Positions 17,311 to 22,715 of a stretch of 22,715 bases of DNA are shown here, in pieces. This stretch comes from Chrysomallon squamiferum (taxonomy: Eukaryota > Mollusca > Gastropoda > Neomphalida > Peltospiridae). A program made the translations under genes and the position numbers. The notes under the pieces were generated by a model. That model had not been told where the DNA came from. It made no database searches and saw only the letters and a program-made list of their open reading frames with translations. Location: the NCBI GenBank assembly GCA_012295275.1, contig CM022677.1:16913191-16935905 (forward strand), read 5' to 3'. Positions within the stretch are counted from its first letter, which is position 1. Each line of letters starts with the position of its first letter.

Positions 17311-18574
17311 ACAAGGGTTATACAAACTCAGCTACTGTATCTACTAATAATTCGTATATTACTACAACTACCACTACTAAAACTACTGCTTGAAGTGTCA
17401 TGCGATTAGGTAAACTATCCCGATACAAATTACACGAAAAGACTGGTGCCCCTTCTTAGGTAATATTCTTACAGCAAAATAATGAAACAGTGTTCAACCT
17501 CCTTCCACATCGCTCAAATACGTGGGAACAAAGATGATTATGTGTTCTTTTAAAAGCTGATATTGTTTTTGTTGAGTGTTAAATCGGTTCTTTGTACGAG
17601 AGTGTTAAACATGGTGGGGGTAAATGTGTTTCAGCCATTAATAGCGTGGAGTAAAAAGTCCTACGGTAGTGTCGCTCTACAAACGCCTGGCTTAAATACT
17701 AACGAATCGCTTTTAGTTTAAGCACAGCTAGCAGGGTCAACGTTCGATCTTTATAATAGTGTGCATTTCGTCGCTGGCAACGGCTTATATCACAAGTTGT
17801 GTCTAAAAATGCATTTTTCTTTGCCTTCAAACTAGTTTAAATATATATATATATTAATAATAAATGTCCGATAATAAAAGCTACAATTTCATAATCAAAT
17901 GAAAGCTCATTCAGTTACCTTTGGTGTGCATTTGGCGTGCAACAGCTCCGCATTTGAAACTAGGACGTGCTTAGCGAAATCGCCGTGAATCACGTTTTCA
18001 ACAAAGCGAAATCGCTGTAGATTTTATGCACAACTAGAAGGAACTGGAGCTATTTAAAATGATTATATTTCTACGTTGATTATATTTTTAACAACTTGTA
18101 GGCTGCATATTTTCTGACTTTTACTGTATATAATATGAATTTGTTTAGAAATAAACAAATTAATATTGTGTTGTCCTCATTACGCTCTCTTCCATTCTAA
18201 ATTAGGCGATTGTTTTTGCTTTCATAATTCTAGCGATCAATGGCGAATTAACAATCGTTAACATAACAAACTATACTACAAAACAAAATAATGAATTCAG
18301 AATGCTGAATAGAAAACTAATCACTTTTTTAATATCATAAATACTAAAAGTTTTAAAACTTAGATTATTTTTGCTTCTTGATAAGTTCGATCAGAGAAAA
18401 TTTCAACAGTAGTCAAATGATGGATAACTTTTGTTTGCAGTGAAATCACAGCAAGTACAAAGCAAAGAACACTATTTAATATCTGCTTCAAATGACAGAC
18501 GTTTAACATATGTGTCTTTAACTGCCTTCAGTCTTCTGACTGTAATTATTTTACTGCTCCAGTTAGTACCAGCA
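17311..18574. other. 1.26-kb segment between the L2 and L3 duplicates, no gene recognised
   Basis: At the mosaic site (16852) the flanking L2 and L3 pieces are joined directly, so this segment may be an insertion here or a deletion there. It is less AT-rich than its surroundings at about 17600-17800 and 17930-18050. At 17973 and 18005 it contains the direct repeat 'agcgaaatcgcYgt', 32 bp apart. No terminal inverted repeats, coding domain or clear tRNA-derived promoter boxes were found. Confidence 0.45.
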
Positions 18575-18690
18575 ATACCTTTCTGGAGTAGACTTCAAGG
18601 ATTAGATGAGTTTATATATTGCAGAATATTTCAGTTAAAGATCAAATGCTGGTAGTCTTTTTAAGTAACATTTATATTTACAAACTGTAT
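18575..18690 (+). repeat. Local duplicate L3
   Basis: This matches 16852-16960 at roughly 85 per cent with small indels. It begins exactly where the mosaic copy switches from L2 to L3 sequence. Confidence 0.8.
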
Positions 18691-19124
18691 TTCTGCAGTG
18701 TAAAAACTTGGTTTTGTAATTCGTTTCAAGGTAATTCTTAAAATAAAACCTAACAATTAAAAGGACCCTGACTGCATGTTATCGATGACATCACGTTTAA
18801 TTTCTAAATCAACAATAAAATAATATTTATTAAATAATTCTTCCTTTGTTTTGTTTTTTCGTTCAGCTGTTTAAAGTAGCCCATATAAACAAGTTAATGC
18901 ATGTTTTGATTTAATCAGTCACATTTCATCCCATTGGGCTTGTTTTTTTTCTTTTCTTTTTATATATAATGACATCAACAAAAGGTCTCAAACTATCTTC
19001 TAGTTCTTAAATTCATAAACAAAATAAATACAAATATGACTTTCCATTAATATTAGCATTTCCATTTAAAATTAATTTTAAAAATAGTGCCTTTGTGTCA
19101 TGCGTCAATCTTTTGAGAATGAGT

Positions 19125-19158
<34 letters not shown>

Positions 19159-20737
19159 TTTCCTGCACCAACTCAGGTCCTGACCCCAGTTGTTTTGTTT
19201 TTATACGCGACAATAATTTTCTGTATGTAGCTTACAGGGGCCCTGCACGTGACACACATATCAGTAACAGCCAGAACGTCTTTATGTTTTCCCACTATGC
19301 GAATAAAAAGAAATACAATACATGCCGTGACAGTGGCTGGAACGGATGAACACTCAGGTTAAATAAGAAGACACAGTTTTAGCCCTTTTTATTTATTTGT
19401 TGTTAAGGACAGGTCAGATAAAGTGACGATAAATGTGCTGTTCATACAAACACGGTACGATAGGGTGGAAACAAAAAACGTACTTCACGGTGGCTACAAA
19501 GAGGTAGAATTGTACAGATACAATAATACCTTTCAGGTATTTGATAGGCAGTTCAGTTGGTGTTGCAGGTGTTCCAAGCAGCTTTTTCATTCAGTTTCAG
19601 GTGCCTCGTATTTCAGAGATTAATGACTCGACTTTAGATGATCTTGTTACAGTGCAGTGTAGAAGGATATATATCTATTTTTTTTTTTTTTTATTATTAT
19701 TATTATTTTTTTTTTTGGTCTTACAAACACAGATAAACATATAGAGAATCTATGTTTTTCTATATAAAGCTATGATTAAATCTAAAGCATATTCCAAAAA
19801 CAGATATTAAACTATTGAGCTATGTACGAGTTAACTCCCCTACAATTAAAAAAAAAAGAAAAGAAAAGAAAGTGAAGTTTTAGTTAAAATCTAATCATAA
19901 CCGTGACTTCAAAACTAACTCTAACATGAATAAAACAATAACCTTAGCTTGAGTTATAATAGTTAATATTATCAGTGCATAACACAGCCGTATCCTGAAA
20001 AAACTATTTTGTCGAATGTGATGTCAGTACCTTAATGCTAACCCTTCAAAAGACTAATCCTAAGTCGTAGCAAATCGTAAACAAATCATCTGTCAGTACG
20101 AAATAAGAAGATTTATTCACCATCACGTACATAATTTGTAAATTATACAGCAAAACAGAAATCCGACAAAGAAAGAAGAAAATAAAAATAAGAAGCATTA
20201 ATAAATAAATAAATAAATAAATAGCGAGAGAGATTTTATGAAGCGCAGAATACAGACATGATGTACAATGTTGTACAATCTATTCAATGCCTCTGCTTGC
20301 ATATTTCTCGATATAACCATTACTCTTGTCTACTTGATTAAACTGCTAATTTTACTGAACACTTTTGATATAACTGTAGAAACAGAAAACGATGTACAAG
20401 TTTTCACTTGAATTTCTCTCTCGCAATACCAGTTATTCTTTTAGGAGCTGATGTATTGTTTCCTGTCTCAAGAGAGGAAAGAAAAAGATAAGAAAAAACT
20501 GAGAAAAAATATACTTCACAAATGTATTCATGTACCTGTATATATTTTACATTTTAAACAATTCAAATACAAAAATATATGAAGTAAAGGATCCAATAAC
20601 AGTTCTTAATTTCATGTTAGTAAACACATATATAATTCATAATAGTTTTAAAGTCATACAAAAAGTGACAATATTCGATTTGATTTGTGACAAAATGTAA
20701 ATGGACAATGTATATTTTCTTATATATAATTATCATA
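18691..20737. other. Intergenic stretch without recognised gene
   Basis: Mostly AT-rich. It contains a (CA)n run, a (T)n/(TTA)n tract near 19678-19717 and a (TAAA)n run near 20203-20222. Short frames at about 19095-19349 and 19423-19623 have fairly ordinary residue composition, but I recognise no domain, exon partner or conserved motif in them. Confidence 0.4.
19131..19158 (+). repeat. (CA)n microsatellite
   Basis: About 14 uninterrupted dinucleotide units. Confidence 0.95.
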
Positions 20738-20754
20738 TTTATTAGTATACTTCT

Positions 20755-20760
20755 TTTATT
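20755..20760 (-). terminator. Candidate poly(A) signal of the BTB-PHR gene
   Basis: AATAAA on the minus strand, 65 bases after the stop codon. A second AATAAA lies at 20738-20743. Either could serve; which one is used cannot be told from the sequence. Confidence 0.5.
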
Positions 20761-20824
20761 ACATGGCAATTAATTTACAGAAAAAAGAAAAAGGAAACAA
20801 TACAGAAATAAACCCAGAAATTAT

Positions 20825-21857
20825 TTATAATTCCATTTTGGCAGTGTCACAATATTTACAAGATTTTGTTTCGGGCACTGAAAATACCAAAGCAGGTATT
20901 TGTCCTCGTGTCACATCTGTAGAAAGTTTTCTTGTACTGAGATCAGATGGCTTTGACTCCGAAAAGCGACAAACAAAAGAGTCAACTTCAATTTCTGATT
21001 TACCATTGATTCCATAGCATGTGCCTCCATCTCCTCCAGTAATAGTAACATACAAGCTGTACTGAGTGTCTTCAGTAATATGCAGTGAATCGTTGAACTC
21101 GACATAATACTCTCCAAAAACGTGTTCACAGCTCTTTTTCAGTTCAGACCCGGCAAGTATTGTGTCTATTCCTGTGACTGTGACTTTGACGAAGACGCTG
21201 ACGTTGTAAGTGTGTTCATCAGCGTTACCGTACAGTCGAAATCCACGAAGATAAGCTTCTTTGTTTACAGAAAAAGTAATGGCTTCATACTCTTTATCAG
21301 AACATGACCAGAAAGGACGTATTATTCTATTGAACCGGTTTATTGTAACGATTGGACGAATTATTGCAGATGCCTGAATTCCTATGTTAGGACCCGGTTG
21401 ATCATGCATCTCCCAGTGTCTATACATATTGTTTTTTACTATCACAAATTCCAAGCGATCCTGTGTCTCTGACTCTATGAAATACTTCTGATTGCGTAAT
21501 TGATCGTCATTCGCGACCTCTCCCAGTGTTCCACGTCTCTTTACTCTTCTAGTCTGCTTTTCTGGGTTTTTTTCAAAAAATAATCCGTGACAAACGTCAG
21601 TAAAGTCATCCGACTTCAAAACTTCGTCGGCATTATCCAAAATGATACGCAGAGCTTTTCTTCTTTGATTATGTTCATAAAACAGGTGAGCTTTTTCCAG
21701 CACGAAGCATGCTTTCTGCGACCAGCACGACAGAAACTTCGGCTTCAAATATTGAACACACTGCTCTTGTAATGTTGTGATAAGGTACTTCCTCGATAAA
21801 TGCAGCAGACAGGAGACGTTGTTCTTTGTTGTGACGACGGCATCCGTATAAAGATAG
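20825..21857 (-). CDS. BTB-PHR terminal exon (end of BTB, partial BACK, PHR)
   Basis: I chose the acceptor 'cacatag|c' at 21858-21860 because it completes the split Asn codon left by the strong upstream donor 'gaa|gtatgt'. The result is an uninterrupted 'FLNYLYTDAV', as expected at the end of a BTB fold. The exon continues for 343 residues to a TAA at 20825-20827. It therefore carries the whole PHR domain in one exon. Confidence 0.9.
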
Positions 21858-22341
21858 CTATGTGAAAGAATATAGTAACACTTTAAAACAAGAGATAATT
21901 ATGGCAGATTAATAAATTAGAAAATAATTAGATTACTAACAAAAACTGTATTGCTATCAACGCTTGTGTCTGTGTGTATGCATCCCTTCCTTACTGTGTT
22001 TGTACGTGTTTCCGTGTGTCTGTGTATGTGTGTGTAATTTTTCGTGTTCTTTTTAGTGAGAGTATGCGTATGCTTTAACATACTTCAAAAAGTTTTCAAA
22101 ATCGTCTTGCTTCATATCAGCTAATTTAAAGTCGTCTGGAACGTTTTTTTCTAATGTCTGATGGAAAACTTCGCTTCGTATCTTCAAAATAAAGCTATGT
22201 GCTTTAACGACTGTTTCATTGTCGCCTATTCGAAATTCAATATCATTGTCTGTTTTGTTATTAAAAACGTATTTCAAACATTGAGTTAGTTTCCTTTCTG
22301 CCTGCCATGCTGAGGTTTCTGGTGAGGCGGCCACGTTTTCA
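20825..22341 (-). CDS. BTB-PHR domain protein (BTBD3/6-like), last two exons
   Basis: A minus-strand gene encoding at least 429 C-terminal residues, joined from exons 22341-22084 and 21857-20825. Domain order is a BTB/POZ domain (about residues 20-115 of the visible part, with 'DIEFRIGDNETVVKAHSFIL' and 'FLNYLYTDAV'), the first part of a BACK domain (about 115-175, with 'CVQYLKPKFLS' and 'SQKACFVLEKAHLF'), a poorly conserved linker of about 80 residues, and a PHR domain (about 255-410, with 'EAITFSVNKEAYLRGFRLYG' and the closing 'RGQIPALVFSV'). In known members the BTB-BACK part binds cullin-3 and the PHR domain binds a partner, so a ubiquitin-ligase adaptor role is likely by family. The start codon is upstream, because the first visible exon opens at an acceptor in mid-codon. 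The BACK region is shorter than in vertebrate BTBD3/6, suggesting a divergent paralogue. The frame is open throughout, so it is probably functional. Confidence 0.88.
22084..22341 (-). CDS. BTB-PHR internal exon (BTB core)
   Basis: The acceptor is 'tattttttctgtag|t' and the donor is 'ttgaa|gtatgt', with a 226-bp intron to the next exon. It encodes 85 full codons with split codons at both ends. 'VVKAHSFILKIRSEVFHQTL' is the classic BTB A-H-x-x-[IL]-L-x-x-x-S-x-x-F segment. The hydrophobic frame that extends upstream of the acceptor is intron read-through and not a signal peptide. Confidence 0.9.
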
Positions 22342-22450
22342 CTACAGAAAAAATAAAATAAAACACAAACAAATAAAACAACAAAAAAACAACAACAAAC
22401 AAACAAAACAAAGCAAAACAAAAAAAAACCTATAAAAAGTGTAATAATAA

Positions 22451-22715
22451 TAAGGACATAGGTTTGTGTCCGTCAAATCTGTTGTTAACAACTGTTGAGA
22501 TAAAATAAGAGTAAGTCTGTAGTCACCGCTTCAGGACTACATATTTACAATTAGCTGGAAGTGCTATTTTATATAGACAATCCTATAAACAGAATAAAAC
22601 GTGCCTATTCTGTTTCACTTTCCCGTTTGATCTGTATACGACTTCTTTTTTCTTTTTCCCTTTTCTGTTATTATTATTAAACAAGTTTGATGTTGAAAAA
22701 TATCACTTAAGACAG
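22451..22715 (+). repeat. Dispersed repeat R2, copy 2 (cut by window end)
   Basis: Same orientation and high similarity to 1418-1683, including 'gttgttaacaac', 'agtctgtagtcaccgc', 'ggactacatatttac' and 'gatctgtatacgacttctt'. It lies in the intron or 5' flank of the BTB-PHR gene, antisense to it. Confidence 0.75.

Noticed and set aside
17640-17770. Possible tRNA-derived SINE head ('gttcgatct' resembling a B box)
   Set aside because: No properly spaced A box, tail or target duplication could be identified.
19095-19623. Two plus-strand frames with ordinary residue composition
   Set aside because: No domain, no conserved motif and no splice partner. One starts in sequence containing the CA microsatellite.
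22342-22421. Hydrophobic leader upstream of the BTB domain, looking like a signal peptide
   Set aside because: It is the translated pyrimidine tract of the intron before a clear 'ttttttctgtag' acceptor. BTB-PHR proteins are intracellular.

Overview
This is eukaryotic genomic DNA, most likely from a lophotrochozoan animal. A mollusc, perhaps a cephalopod, is my best guess. The evidence is split genes with GT-AG introns, AT-rich non-coding DNA, very dense microsatellites and minisatellites, degraded retroelement pieces, and animal protein families (M13 neprilysin-like protease, BTB-PHR protein, collagen prolyl 4-hydroxylase alpha). The species cannot be fixed from the sequence alone. A 200-base run of N at 7516-7715 shows that this is a scaffold assembly.

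Layout. Positions 1-7515 hold no recognisable intact gene. They carry diverged dispersed repeats, a fold-back pair, a 66-bp tandem repeat, long CA/CT/TA/TTA microsatellites and a minus-strand LINE reverse-transcriptase relic at about 6870-7390. After the gap, a 155-bp tandem repeat, interrupted by a probable small non-autonomous transposon, runs up to the first exon seen of a neprilysin-like M13 zinc metallopeptidase. This gene (+ strand) has six exons between 8566 and 14410. They encode the last ~176 residues: the HExxH zinc motif, the ENxAD third-ligand motif and the CxxW C-terminus, followed by a poly(A) signal. Its third visible intron contains 32 copies of an 89-bp minisatellite.

Downstream, on the minus strand, lies a decayed copy of the N-terminal half of a prolyl 4-hydroxylase alpha subunit (15587-16195). 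It still shows its signal peptide but is broken by several frame changes, stops and a missing segment. Positions 16200-20730 contain no recognised gene but include a mosaic set of local duplications at 16770, 17228 and 18575.

The right end holds the last two exons (minus strand) of a divergent BTB-PHR protein, probably a cullin-3 adaptor. Its 5' exon or exons lie beyond the window or were not recognised. The upstream intron contains a second copy of a ~265-bp dispersed repeat also found at 1418-1683. The two genes are convergent, with the pseudogene between them, and nothing suggests a functional link between them. No bacterial, phage or CRISPR-type system is present. The most notable points are the hidden prolyl hydroxylase pseudogene, the nested tandem-repeat history inside the neprilysin gene, the mosaic duplication and the shortened BACK region of the BTB-PHR protein.
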